Source: Sulfurospirillum tamanense
GTDB taxonomy: Bacteria > Campylobacterota > Campylobacteria > Campylobacterales > Campylobacteraceae
Assembly: GCF_016937535.1 (NCBI RefSeq)
Contig: NZ_JAFHKK010000016.1
Coordinates: forward strand, 1-60,042
Direction: 5' to 3'
Length of the DNA: 60,042 nucleotides
Below are positions 1-8,050 of this stretch, in pieces; positions within the stretch are counted from its first letter, which is position 1; each line of letters begins with the position of its first letter. A model generated the notes under the pieces. That model worked only from the letters and a program-made list of their open reading frames with translations, was not told the DNA's origin and did not search any database. A program made the translations under genes and the position numbers.

Positions 1-951
1 CCCTATGGCAAACTCATCTGCATGAAGCTTGTAAATTACACAAGAATCTTTTACAGATTGTGCTATTCTTAAAGCAAGGGCCTTTAAAACATAATCCCCA
101 AACATGTCACCGTAACTATCATTAATAAAATGAAATTCATCGATGTTTAAAAGCACTATTGTTTCCAAAAAACCATCGCTTTCCAAATCATGTAGTAACT
201 TATTGCGGTTTGGCAACCCCGTCAAATCGTTATAAAACAAACGCTTATTCATCTCTTCCGATTGCAGAAAAATTTGATTTTCCAGTGTTTTTGCCTGATC
301 TGCCATCTGCTCAACATGAGAAGATATTTTTCCCAACTCATTACTAGGCGAATCAAGTTCGACCCTACACATCTTTAGCAAAGCACTGATTGGCCTATAC
401 ATTGACATGAACATAAGAATAGCCAAAAGCACCAAGACCAAAGAGCTTATCCAAAGAAAAATTTTAAAAAACCTTTTTTTCTCCTCAAGCTCATCTTGTG
501 TTGATTTCAAAGAAGCACTTTCGTTTTTTACAATGCTCTGTTCCAAATACTGGCTAATAGCAGCTATTTTTTTAACTTGCAAAGCATCAAGCCCTTCGTT
601 GATGCTTTGCGGCAACCTCTTCAATACAAACTCCATTAAAGAGTGCGCATCAGGGCTTCTTATGGCTATCTCCAAAGAAAGTTCATGCAATTTACCTACC
701 AGTGAGCCAGAGGTTTCTTCCGAAACAAAAAACCCCTGTTCATAAAAAAAACCTTCTTGCAATGCGCGTATTTCTTGATCAATAGAGGCGATTTTATTTC
801 GTACCTGCCTATAGTACTCAACCTTTTGCGTATATTGTGCATAGGCATTTTCTAGGTCGTTTGCATAGCTCGCCCTAACAAAAAAGACAATTATTATTGC
901 CGTAAGCAACCCTAAAAATTTTTCCCTTAACGACACCGTATTCCTTTGCAT
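1..951 (-). CDS. Membrane GGDEF-domain signalling protein (3' end outside window)
   Basis: Open reading frame running off the left window edge. The start ATG at 951 lies 4 bases after the stop of the upstream chemoreceptor, so the two are probably cotranscribed. The N-terminus has a hydrophobic segment (about residues 10-25), a helical, probably periplasmic region, a second membrane segment near residue 170 and then a GGDEF domain beginning at NDLTGLPNR. The signature motif reads K-L-H-A-D-E-F-A-I, so the two glycines of GGDEF are replaced by His-Ala. Glycine loss usually impairs GTP binding, so diguanylate cyclase activity is doubtful; it may be a c-di-GMP or GTP sensor, or pair with a following EAL domain that is cut off here. 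Seen: motif and topology. Inferred: activity. Confidence 0.85.
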   Translation of the reverse strand, partial: MQRNTVSLREKFLGLLTAIIIVFFVRASYANDLENAYAQYTQKVEYYRQVRNKIASIDQEIRALQEGFFYEQGFFVSEETSGSLVGKLHELSLEIAIRSPDAHSLMEFVLKRLPQSINEGLDALQVKKIAAISQYLEQSIVKNESASLKSTQDELEEKKRFFKIFLWISSLVLVLLAILMFMSMYRPISALLKMCRVELDSPSNELGKISSHVEQMADQAKTLENQIFLQSEEMNKRLFYNDLTGLPNRNKLLHDLESDGFLETIVLLNIDEFHFINDSYGDMFGDYVLKALALRIAQSVKDSCVIYKLHADEFAIG

Positions 952-955
952 TCGA

Positions 956-2851
956 CTAGGTTTTAAATTTCCCGAGAGTTTCATTTAGCTGTTCTGTCAT
1001 ACTACTAAGATGATTAGCTGCACTTGCAATCTCCTCCACACTTCTTGCGTTTTGGCTTGAGATGTCATTGGACTCCAAAATTTTAGTAGAAACAGTATTG
1101 ATTTTACTGGCTGTTTCTTTGTATTCATTTACTAATACTTCATTGGTTTTAGTAGCATTATCCATAACAGTTACTGTGCTTAGAATTTTTTCCTCAACAG
1201 ACTTACTTACATCCGAAAGGGCTTCGATGGAGCGTGAGTTTTCTGTCATCTCCTCGCTTGCTTGCACAATAGCTTGTAAAATTACATTAATGGTGGCATT
1301 GATTTCATTGAGGGATTTTTGCGTACGCTCTGCCAATTTTCGTACTTCATCAGCCACTACCGCAAACCCGCGTCCATGGTCTCCTGCTCTTGCTGCTTCG
1401 ATGGCTGCATTAAGCGCCAAGAGATTTGTTTGGTCGGCAATATCTGCAATAATCTCAAGAATGCTTTGAACCTGCTGTGCATCACTATTGAGTTGGCTTA
1501 TTTTGTGGGCCAGTTCAACCTCTGTGGCGGCACTATTTTTAACTTTTAATGCTAGTTCTTGAATATGTTTTTGGGCACTTTTAAGTTCGGTATTTGCTAC
1601 CAATATTTCCTCTCTTGATGCCTCAGCTTTTTGGATTGAAGTTTTAATATCCTCGCCAAGCTCCTTTGTTACCGAGGTAGTTTCCAAAATAAGCGTAGTG
1701 GAGTCCTCTACGCGCTTTCCCACCTCCAAAGAGGTTGCCGAAAGCTCATGAGCAACCGAAGAGTTTTCACTGGATAGGTTTTTTGATAGTGCAATAATAC
1801 TTCTAATTTTTTCTATAAACCGATTAACCTCCTTGCTTGCCTCGGAGATTTCATCGTGTTTTTCGTCCGCCAACTTCTTTGTCAAATCTCCTTCTCCGCT
1901 AGCTAACTCGCTTGCATAGTGTTTCATTTGCATTAAAGGAGACAAGCCTCGCGTGATGCCAATATACAACAAAAACAAAGAAGCCAAAATACCAAAAACG
2001 CCTATGCTAATAAATTTTTTCAATAGCTCATCAAGGGGGCCTGAGAGCTCACTGTGCGGGACTACAGCTAATAAAATATAAGGTGTTCCAGAAATCCTTT
2101 TAAAGTAGTAAATCTTTTTTTCATGACCATGAAGCTGCAAAATCTCCATTCCATGCTCTTTGGATGTAATGGCCTCTTTAAGCACATGCAGCTTTAGCTC
2201 ATCAAGAGTTTTGCCCAGTATTTTATCGCTTGGATGAATAATAACTTTTCCATCCGTTTGCACAAGCACCATATAGCCACTACCCATAGGCTTGGCTGAT
2301 TGGATAACTTTATCAACATCAGCAGTTCTGATTTCAGAAGAGATAACGCCAATGGGCTTGTTGTTTTTCATGATTTCCCTGTTGACAGAGATAAACCGCA
2401 CCAAGTTACCGCTCATCTCCCTGTACTCTTCTGGCCCATGGATGGTTGCTTTTCCGGTTCCAATGGTATTAACATACCAAGGTTGTTTAACAGGGTCATA
2501 CCCCTCTTCCCACCAACCAGTAGTATCAAAATATTCCCCATTTTCCAGCGCCCCAAAAACCCCATAAATCCCCATGGTATCTTTAGCCTGCCGCATGTGC
2601 TTAAGGTAGGTTTCTTTGTCGTATTCCCCCAGTCCCGAGAGCACGCTAGCCAACATGCTTACCACATCTTTTTTGGTGCTAATAAACCCTGCTATATTCT
2701 CAGCAAAGGGCAATACTTCACTTTTAAGCTCAGCTTCGACTTGCTCCAAAGTCTTTTCCTTGATACCCACATAGCCCACATAGCTCAATGCCACAATCAC
2801 AATGGCTGTCAGCAAGGATGCCATGGTGAGTATTTTTGTCTTTAGCTTCAT
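956..2851 (-). CDS. Methyl-accepting chemotaxis protein with periplasmic Cache sensor
   Basis: 631 residues. Membrane segment at about 8-28, a long periplasmic region with dCache-type features (the [14 protein letters not shown] segment and PYILLAVVP), a second membrane segment at about 275-297, a HAMP linker, then the cytoplasmic signalling hairpin with the conserved tip [18 protein letters not shown] and the following [16 protein letters not shown]. It should bind a small ligand, probably an organic acid or amino acid as is common in this class, and control CheA. There is no C-terminal CheR-docking pentapeptide; the protein ends GKFKT. An AAGGACT ribosome binding site precedes the ATG. The ligand cannot be told from sequence. 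It is followed directly by the GGDEF gene. Confidence 0.95.
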   Translation of the reverse strand: MKLKTKILTMASLLTAIVIVALSYVGYVGIKEKTLEQVEAELKSEVLPFAENIAGFISTKKDVVSMLASVLSGLGEYDKETYLKHMRQAKDTMGIYGVFGALENGEYFDTTGWWEEGYDPVKQPWYVNTIGTGKATIHGPEEYREMSGNLVRFISVNREIMKNNKPIGVISSEIRTADVDKVIQSAKPMGSGYMVLVQTDGKVIIHPSDKILGKTLDELKLHVLKEAITSKEHGMEILQLHGHEKKIYYFKRISGTPYILLAVVPHSELSGPLDELLKKFISIGVFGILASLFLLYIGITRGLSPLMQMKHYASELASGEGDLTKKLADEKHDEISEASKEVNRFIEKIRSIIALSKNLSSENSSVAHELSATSLEVGKRVEDSTTLILETTSVTKELGEDIKTSIQKAEASREEILVANTELKSAQKHIQELALKVKNSAATEVELAHKISQLNSDAQQVQSILEIIADIADQTNLLALNAAIEAARAGDHGRGFAVVADEVRKLAERTQKSLNEINATINVILQAIVQASEEMTENSRSIEALSDVSKSVEEKILSTVTVMDNATKTNEVLVNEYKETASKINTVSTKILESNDISSQNARSVEEIASAANHLSSMTEQLNETLGKFKT

Positions 2852-2911
2852 ACTTAGTCCTTAAAGTTATAATAAATATTTAAGGCGGTAATATACTAAA
2901 AAACCGACTGC

Positions 2912-2932
2912 GATGTATTGTAAAAAAGCGAA
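2912..2932 (-). promoter_or_regulatory. AraC-associated element, copy 1 (minus orientation)
   Basis: Read on the minus strand this is GTTCGCTTTTTTACAATACA. It matches three plus-strand copies at 3802-3825, 3848-3864 and 4846-4870. It lies in the 111-base divergent gap between the chemoreceptor and the first AraC gene, which otherwise shows only AT-rich promoter-like sequence. Proposed binding site for one of the AraC regulators; inference from repetition and position only. Confidence 0.45.
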
Positions 2933-2962
2933 CTTTACAGCGACAATACCAAGGAAAAACGC

Positions 2963-3802
2963 GTGCTAACCTACCAAGAGCTAATGCCCATCACCAAAGA
3001 GATTGCAACATATGTACACTTGTACTCTTTTTCTCAAGGGGTTTTGGACGAACCCCATGCCAAATACATCACCCGAGCATTTCCCACGTTTTTAATACAG
3101 TTTTATTTTGAATTTGAAGGAGGTTTGGCGGAGATAGAATCAAACGGGGAAAAACTCCCCATCCCAAGAAATGGCTACATTAACGCCTGCTCAACCCAAT
3201 GGATAGACATTTTCCAAACCCAAAGCAACAGCACAAAACGGCACGTGAAAAATTTTAAAATAGACCTCTACCCCCACGTACTTTTTGAAGTCTTTGGCAT
3301 TTCACCCTTGGAACTTTCTTTGCTAGAGGGAAGCCTAAAAGAAGTTTGGGGCGAGGGGTATGACTCTTTATATCGCGCACTTGAAGAAAAGCAGAGCGCC
3401 TTGGACATGGTGCATGTTTTTGAAAAATATTTTATAAAAAAACTCAAAAACAACCCCCAAAAAAAGCCTTTTAGTCCGCCTGTGTTTTTCCAACAACATG
3501 CCTCACTAAAAGACCTCTCACAAACTCTTGGCTATTCAGAACGGTGGATACAAAAATACCACATGGAGGTCTTTGGGGTCTCCTTTAAAAAAGCACAAGG
3601 CGTATTGCGGTTTTTTAAAACCATCCAAAGCATCTCTTTACATGTAAAGACAAACTCTCCTTTAAACCTAACGCACCTTGCTTACGAAAGCGGCTACTTC
3701 GACCAAGCCCATTTTATTAAAGAATTTAAACGCTATGCGGGCATGACACCGACAGAATACGTGCGCCAAAAATTTGGCACAAGTGTTTTGTTTTTTTGGT
3801 AA
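2963..3802 (+). CDS. AraC-family transcription regulator, paralogue 1
   Basis: 279 residues from a GTG start with an AAGGAAAA ribosome binding site. The N-terminal 150 residues form a sensor-like domain of unknown ligand. The C-terminal 100 residues carry the AraC double helix-turn-helix, including LSQTLGYSERWIQKYH and the second-HTH signature LAYESGYFDQAHFIKEFKRYAGMTP. It is clearly paralogous to the next gene (shared FKIDLYPH, GYSERW and the C-terminal HTH), so the pair arose by tandem duplication. It probably regulates its own region, including the outer membrane protein at 4913. Effector unknown. The 3' part contains one TACATGTA palindrome, read as Leu-His-Val. Confidence 0.9.
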   Translation: MLTYQELMPITKEIATYVHLYSFSQGVLDEPHAKYITRAFPTFLIQFYFEFEGGLAEIESNGEKLPIPRNGYINACSTQWIDIFQTQSNSTKRHVKNFKIDLYPHVLFEVFGISPLELSLLEGSLKEVWGEGYDSLYRALEEKQSALDMVHVFEKYFIKKLKNNPQKKPFSPPVFFQQHASLKDLSQTLGYSERWIQKYHMEVFGVSFKKAQGVLRFFKTIQSISLHVKTNSPLNLTHLAYESGYFDQAHFIKEFKRYAGMTPTEYVRQKFGTSVLFFW

Positions 3803-3825
3803 TTATTCGTTTTTTTACAAGACAA
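3802..3825 (+). promoter_or_regulatory. AraC-associated element, copy 2
   Basis: ATTATTCGTTTTTTTACAAG followed by ACAA, starting at the stop codon of the first AraC gene and upstream of the second. It is nearly identical to the copy at 4846-4870. It also overlaps an imperfect dyad, TTTTTACA(A)GACA against TGTCTGTAAAAA, spanning about 3811-3840. Candidate operator for the AraC pair. Confidence 0.45.
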
Positions 3826-3847
3826 AGCTGTCTGTAAAAACTATAAT

Positions 3848-3864
3848 TTCGCATTTTTACAAAG
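3848..3864 (+). promoter_or_regulatory. AraC-associated element, copy 3
   Basis: TTCGCATTTTTACAAAG, 41 bases (about four helical turns) downstream of copy 2 and ending 9 bases before the start of the second AraC gene. Its position over the start region suggests repression or autoregulation if it is a real site. Confidence 0.4.
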
Positions 3865-3873
3865 GTTGCGAAT

Positions 3874-4845
3874 ATGCTTGAGTCGCAAAGGCTTCTTTCC
3901 TCTCACCCTCTATTGAGTCACTATATTCATTCTTACACCTCCTCTATTGGTACACTACAAGACCAAGAAGGGAAGTTTTTAGCTAGGGCCTACCCCACCA
4001 TCATGACCCAATTTATTTTTGAGTTTTTTGGAGAAACCAACGAGATACACATGAACGGGATTTTAGAGAAAGACGAGAGGCTTAAGGTTGAGTCAGGAAC
4101 ATACGTAAAAGTTGGACTTCATTCTTGGATTGATATTTACAGACTTCCTGCCAAAAAAGCAAGGGCTGAGAAATTTTTTAAAGTGGATCTATACCCTCAT
4201 GCATTACTTGAGATTTTCAATATCTCCCCCAAGGAACTCATCGGAGCTTGGGATATTAAGCTTGCCGATATTATTGGGGCTAGCACAACCTCTTTGCTTT
4301 GCAAGAAGCTTTGGGAGTGTGCCACAGGCAAGCAAATGGTAGATGTTTTCGAGCATCACATGACAGAAATTCTTTTGAAAAACACAAAAAAAGTATCTCA
4401 CTACCCTTTTAGCATTTTTAGTAAAATGAACAAATGGAGCAATGCTTCATCGGTAGAAGTTGCTCGTAAAATGGGCTATTCGGAGCGGTGGGTGCAAAAA
4501 AAATGTCACGACATGACAGGCATGTCCCTAAAGCAGATGCAGGGCAATTTGAGGTTTCTCAAAGCACTTAGTATTATACACCAGACACTTTTTTCACAAA
4601 ACCCTAAAAAATTGACACACATCGCCTCTGAGTGCGGGTACTACGACCAAGCCCATTTTGCAAAAGATTTTAAGAAATATGCCGGCGTTTCGCCCATGCA
4701 ATACATGTACCATCTTATGCGCTCTAGCAATCAATACCAAATCTACCTCTGCGACATACACTCTTCTGCCTCTAAATCTCTCCACAGCGCAAAGTCTTTT
4801 TCTACTCAGAAAATTATAGTTGATTTGGATTTTAATACATTTTAG
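3874..4845 (+). CDS. AraC-family transcription regulator, paralogue 2
   Basis: 323 residues. Same plan as the preceding gene: an N-terminal sensor-like domain (ARAYPTIMTQFIFEFFGE, KVDLYPH), then the AraC DNA-binding domain with MGYSERWVQKKC and IASECGYYDQAHFAKDFKKYAG. It carries a C-terminal extension of about 45 residues absent from paralogue 1, rich in Ser and of unknown role. The tandem arrangement and shared upstream repeats suggest the two proteins may bind the same or overlapping sites, one perhaps antagonising the other. The likely target is the MipA/OmpV gene immediately downstream, 67 bases away. No effector can be assigned. Confidence 0.9.
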   Translation: MLESQRLLSSHPLLSHYIHSYTSSIGTLQDQEGKFLARAYPTIMTQFIFEFFGETNEIHMNGILEKDERLKVESGTYVKVGLHSWIDIYRLPAKKARAEKFFKVDLYPHALLEIFNISPKELIGAWDIKLADIIGASTTSLLCKKLWECATGKQMVDVFEHHMTEILLKNTKKVSHYPFSIFSKMNKWSNASSVEVARKMGYSERWVQKKCHDMTGMSLKQMQGNLRFLKALSIIHQTLFSQNPKKLTHIASECGYYDQAHFAKDFKKYAGVSPMQYMYHLMRSSNQYQIYLCDIHSSASKSLHSAKSFSTQKIIVDLDFNTF

Positions 4846-4870
4846 ATTATTCGCCTTTTTACAATACAAC
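4846..4870 (+). promoter_or_regulatory. AraC-associated element, copy 4, before the MipA/OmpV gene
   Basis: ATTATTCGCCTTTTTACAAT followed by ACAAC, 43 bases ahead of the ATG at 4913. A TATACAAT-like -10 follows at about 4883-4890. This is the position expected for an activator site overlapping or just upstream of the -35 region. Confidence 0.5.
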
Positions 4871-4912
4871 TTTTTTAAAAACCTATACAATCTCCCATAA
4901 AAAAGGATTTTT

Positions 4913-5650
4913 ATGCGATACATTACCGCACTTACGGCTCTTTCTTTGGCCTATTCATCCAGCGTGGCTTTTGATGAACTCCAATTGGGCTTAGTTGGAT
5001 TTGCTGATAGCAAGCCCTATAAGAGTGTTTCAAGTGAGGCGCAATTATTTCCGTTCATCAAAGCACGCTATGGAATGGTCTATTTTGAAGGGTTGGACTT
5101 TGGCGTAGATGCTTGGGAAAATGAACGCGTTGCGCTCAAAGCTGGCATCTCCTTGGGGACTTATGGCTACAAGGCCAAAGATGGCGCTTATCTTTCAGGC
5201 ATGAAAACCAAAAGGCCATCACTTGATGGTGATTTTAGAGCAAAAGTTACCCTAAGCAAGACTTCTTACCTCACAATTCGCCTAAGTCCTGATATTTCAA
5301 ACCAGCACAACGGCTATGGCGCTTCTGCGCAATACACCAACGTCCTTTTTCAAAAAGACGCCCACCATCTAAGCGGGTTTATCAAGGCTGAATACCTAAG
5401 TGACAAGAAGGCAGATTATTATTTTGGTGTAGCGTCCAAAGAATCTTCAGCTGAACGCAAAGCCTACAAGGTGGGCAATGCAATCAATCCCTCCGTTGGC
5501 ATCAACTATGCATATGCGTTATCCAAGCACTGGACATTTTTGGGTGGTGTGAAGTATGTGCATTTGGATAGCACTATCTACAAAAGCCCTCTAGTGGAAG
5601 ACCATGAGGACATTTCGGCTTATCTTGGTTTCATGTATCGGTTTTTTTAA
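4913..5650 (+). CDS. MipA/OmpV-family outer membrane protein
   Basis: 245 residues with a cleavable signal peptide (MRYITALTALSLAYSSSVAF). The mature part has alternating beta-strand character and ends in an aromatic C-terminus (LGFMYRFF) typical of outer membrane barrels. Features of the MipA/OmpV family are the early LGLVGFADSKPYK strand and the end region SPLVEDHEDISAYLGF. Family members are outer membrane or MltA-interacting proteins, some osmotically regulated or linked to stress by cationic compounds. An AAAAAAGGAT ribosome binding site precedes the ATG. Position after two AraC regulators and a shared repeat suggests it is their target; the substrate is unknown. Confidence 0.85.
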   Translation: MRYITALTALSLAYSSSVAFDELQLGLVGFADSKPYKSVSSEAQLFPFIKARYGMVYFEGLDFGVDAWENERVALKAGISLGTYGYKAKDGAYLSGMKTKRPSLDGDFRAKVTLSKTSYLTIRLSPDISNQHNGYGASAQYTNVLFQKDAHHLSGFIKAEYLSDKKADYYFGVASKESSAERKAYKVGNAINPSVGINYAYALSKHWTFLGGVKYVHLDSTIYKSPLVEDHEDISAYLGFMYRFF

Positions 5651-5689
5651 CTTGCGACAGATGTTTAGGCTAATTAAGGAGATTCTTTT

Positions 5690-6490
5690 ATGCAAAAAAG
5701 CGACACGTATAGGCCGTTATTATATTTCACAGTTACATTTTTTGTAACATTTTTGTTTTGGTTTTTGGGTGCATTTTTAAGCCACCAAGAAACCAACCAT
5801 CCGTTTTATATGCCTTTGATGTTAAGCGGGCTGATTGCCCCTTTTGTTATCGGGCTTCTTTTTTTGTATCGGCTTGACATTAGGGCTAAGTTGGATTTTT
5901 ATGAGCGTATTTATAGCCTTAGGCGCATTCGCCCTGTGATGCTTTTTGCATTTTTAATTCCACCCCTTTCAATGCTTTTGGCCATTACTTTGTCATTGCT
6001 TTTTGGGGGAGAGGTTTCACAGTTTGCCAAAGCAGAAGATTTTTCTTTTGAGTTCCTTGTACCCGCCCTAACGCTTCTTATTTTGGCCGCAACCTTTGAA
6101 GAACTCGGGTGGCGTGGGTACGCTTTTGATAGTTTGGCGGCAAAGTTTAATCTCTTTGGCGCGTCTTTGGTTTTTGGTGTACTCTGGTCAGCGTGGCATT
6201 TTCCTCTTGTGTTTGTCAAAGACTCCTACCAGTATCAATTGCTTCAAGAAGACATATGGCTAGGTGTAAATTTTTTTATCTCTATTGTTCCTTTGGGGGT
6301 AATTCTTAGCTGGGTGTGCGTTAAAAACAACAAAAGTATTCTCATTGCGATTTTATACCATCTTTTTATCAACCTTTCCCAAGAGATGTTTCAAGTGGAG
6401 CAAAGCACAAAGTGCATCCAAACCGTTGTCTTGTTTTTTATAGCAGGAGGCATTGTGTGGTGGGACAAAAAGTTATTTTTTAGACTTTGA
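5690..6490 (+). CDS. CPBP-family intramembrane metalloprotease (ABI/Rce1-like)
   Basis: 266 residues, with about seven to eight hydrophobic segments. The CPBP/Rce1 signature is present: EELGWRGYAF with Glu137, Glu138 and Arg142, then FGVLWSAWHFPL with His170, and a later His in LYHLFIN. Family members are membrane metal-dependent endopeptidases involved in CAAX processing in eukaryotes and in bacteriocin self-immunity or unknown roles in bacteria. It follows the MipA/OmpV gene by 39 bases with its own AAGGAGATT ribosome binding site and may be cotranscribed. Substrate unknown. Confidence 0.85.
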   Translation: MQKSDTYRPLLYFTVTFFVTFLFWFLGAFLSHQETNHPFYMPLMLSGLIAPFVIGLLFLYRLDIRAKLDFYERIYSLRRIRPVMLFAFLIPPLSMLLAITLSLLFGGEVSQFAKAEDFSFEFLVPALTLLILAATFEELGWRGYAFDSLAAKFNLFGASLVFGVLWSAWHFPLVFVKDSYQYQLLQEDIWLGVNFFISIVPLGVILSWVCVKNNKSILIAILYHLFINLSQEMFQVEQSTKCIQTVVLFFIAGGIVWWDKKLFFRL

Positions 6491-6532
6491 GAATCGTGGT
6501 TCTTTTTAAACATCTTAATATTTAGGAAAAGT

Positions 6533-7132
6533 ATGAAACATGTTGTTATTGTCAATGGCTCCTACCGTGCAGGCGGGGTGTGCGATCAAGTGGTTAACGT
6601 CGCTATTGACGCCCTTGAGAGCCAAGCTATGTCCTACACGCTTTTTACTCTAAGAGAACAAACACTTCATTTTTGCACCAATTGCCGTTTGTGCGCCCAA
6701 GAAAAAGGTGAATCGCCAGGCAAATGTGTTTTAAACGATGACCTCAGCAGCATGGTTGACTCTCTTGAAAAAGCCAGCCATTACATCCTCATCTCTCCTA
6801 CAAATTTTGGAACCGTTACGGCTATTTTTAAACAATTTTTAGAACGTCTCATGGTGTATGGGTACTATCCGTGGGGAAAAGGAGCGCCCAGTTACCGCAA
6901 AAAAAAGCTTGACAAAAAAGCTTTGATTATCACCTCTTGCGCAGCACCTTCTTTTTTTGGTTTCTTTTTTCAGACTCGTACGCTGTTAAAAAAGTGCACT
7001 AGAGTGCTTGGTGCAAAAGTCGTAGCAAGTCAGACCATTGGCCTGTGCTCCAAAGATAAAGAATACAAACTCACCGCCAAAGAGATTTATTCTCTCAAGC
7101 GTCACACCAACACAATGTTATTAGGCAGCTAA
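6533..7132 (+). CDS. NADPH-dependent FMN reductase / flavodoxin-fold protein
   Basis: 199 residues. The N-terminus (VVIVNGSYRAGGVCDQVV) is the phosphate-binding loop of the flavodoxin-like FMN reductase family, and the ISPTNFGTVTAIFKQFLERL segment matches the flavin-isoalloxazine contact region. A compact Cys pattern CTNCRLCAQEKGESPGKC resembles the iron-sulfur flavoprotein subgroup and could bind an Fe-S cluster, though spacing alone does not prove it. Likely a cytoplasmic flavin-dependent reductase. It is the last gene of the plus-strand set; its stop codon abuts a 24-base palindrome that may terminate transcription. Confidence 0.85.
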   Translation: MKHVVIVNGSYRAGGVCDQVVNVAIDALESQAMSYTLFTLREQTLHFCTNCRLCAQEKGESPGKCVLNDDLSSMVDSLEKASHYILISPTNFGTVTAIFKQFLERLMVYGYYPWGKGAPSYRKKKLDKKALIITSCAAPSFFGFFFQTRTLLKKCTRVLGAKVVASQTIGLCSKDKEYKLTAKEIYSLKRHTNTMLLGS

Positions 7133-7155
7133 AAAGCCTTACATGTAAGGCTTTT
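7132..7155. terminator. 24-base perfect palindrome between convergent genes
   Basis: AAAAGCCTTACA followed by its exact reverse complement, centred on TACATGTA. It lies exactly between two convergent genes, with A runs on the left and T runs on the right, so it can fold as a hairpin with a U tract on either strand. It is also one of the 32 TACATGTA copies, so terminator and repeat functions may overlap. Confidence 0.6.
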
Positions 7156-7687
7156 ACAACAACCGCTCATCCAGCAGCTTTGCCAAGGCTTGGCTGTCGT
7201 TTTGCTCGGTTTGAGCAGCGTAGTTTTCTAGCTTGGTTAACAGCGCACAGGGGAGGTAGAAACTAGCAAAACATTCGCCCTCTTCTGTGGCTTTTCGAGC
7301 TTCATACTCTTTTTGCACACGGCGTTTGAGTGTTTCATCGATGGGGGAGCGCATGGATTTGTATTCTACTAATTTTCCCTCTTTATATACCCCTGAAACT
7401 TCCGCGTACACCCAGTAAAAGCCGCCATCCTTGCGGAGGTTTTTGACCACCCCTTGCCACAATTCTTCGCGCTTAAGCGTGGCCCAAAGAGAAGCAAATA
7501 CCGAACGAGGCATGTCAGGATGGCGCAAGAGATTGTGCGGTTTGCCCACTAATTCTTCTATTTCGTAGCCACTCACCCGCGCAAAAACATCATTGGCATA
7601 GGTGATGGTTCCTCGCAAATCCGTTCGCGACACAATGAGCTCATTTTCAGGCACTTGGGTTTCCACAAAAGCGTCGTGTCCTCGCAT
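7154..7687 (-). CDS. Aer-type PAS-domain protein without a recognisable output domain
   Basis: 177 residues. One PAS domain (about residues 17-125) with the Aer-type core SRTDLRGTITYANDVFARVSG and the KPHNLLRHPDMP signature that in Aer-like proteins binds FAD and senses redox state. The remaining 50 residues (ECFASFYLPCALLTKLENYAA...) are helical and match no output domain known to me. It starts 9 bases after napD with a GGAGGAAG ribosome binding site and therefore appears to be the last gene of the nap operon. A closely similar PAS domain is found in the c-di-GMP protein at 57630. It may report nitrate-respiration redox state to a partner protein. Confidence 0.85.
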   Translation of the reverse strand: MRGHDAFVETQVPENELIVSRTDLRGTITYANDVFARVSGYEIEELVGKPHNLLRHPDMPRSVFASLWATLKREELWQGVVKNLRKDGGFYWVYAEVSGVYKEGKLVEYKSMRSPIDETLKRRVQKEYEARKATEEGECFASFYLPCALLTKLENYAAQTEQNDSQALAKLLDERLL

Positions 7688-7696
7688 AACTTCCTC

Positions 7697-8050
7697 CTAA
7701 ATCTCTTTCTTTTTTAAATCTCCGTGATACCTGATGTCTTCCGCGCGCAAAGAGTCATCTCTTAATACTTCTGGCACAGGGTCTTTGTCTGCAAACTTCG
7801 CGCGTTCACGGTCTAGTTCATCTTCGCTGTACGCCATCATCATGTCTGCATTGACCACATGGCTCGTGGCTTTGATTTGCTTAAATTTCCCAATCTCCTC
7901 TTCAATCCCCTCACCTTCGACTGTCAGGATGATTTTTCCCATCTCTTTATCGTGAAAGTGGTAGTCGCAGTAGTCGCATTTTTTGAAAGTATCTACAAGA
8001 GCCTCAATGTGCTCCACCTTGGCTTGTACAACAATACTTGAAACATTCAT
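7697..8050 (-). CDS. napD: NapD-type chaperone for periplasmic nitrate reductase
   Basis: 117 residues from the ATG at 8050, which overlaps the napL stop as ATGA and follows a GGAG site, favouring this start over one 4 codons upstream. The N-terminus NVSSIVVQAKVEHIEALVDTF is the NapD ferredoxin-like fold that binds the NapA twin-arginine signal peptide and aids Mo cofactor insertion and export control. The C-terminal 40 residues are an acidic and basic extension beyond the usual short NapD. Cytoplasmic. Part of napAGHBFLD. Confidence 0.85.
   Translation of the reverse strand: MNVSSIVVQAKVEHIEALVDTFKKCDYCDYHFHDKEMGKIILTVEGEGIEEEIGKFKQIKATSHVVNADMMMAYSEDELDRERAKFADKDPVPEVLRDDSLRAEDIRYHGDLKKKEI

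Noticed and set aside
7132-7155. CRISPR-like array from the repeated TACATGTA words
   Set aside because: Copies are dispersed over 56 kb with irregular spacing and lie in genes; no direct-repeat/spacer structure and no cas genes.
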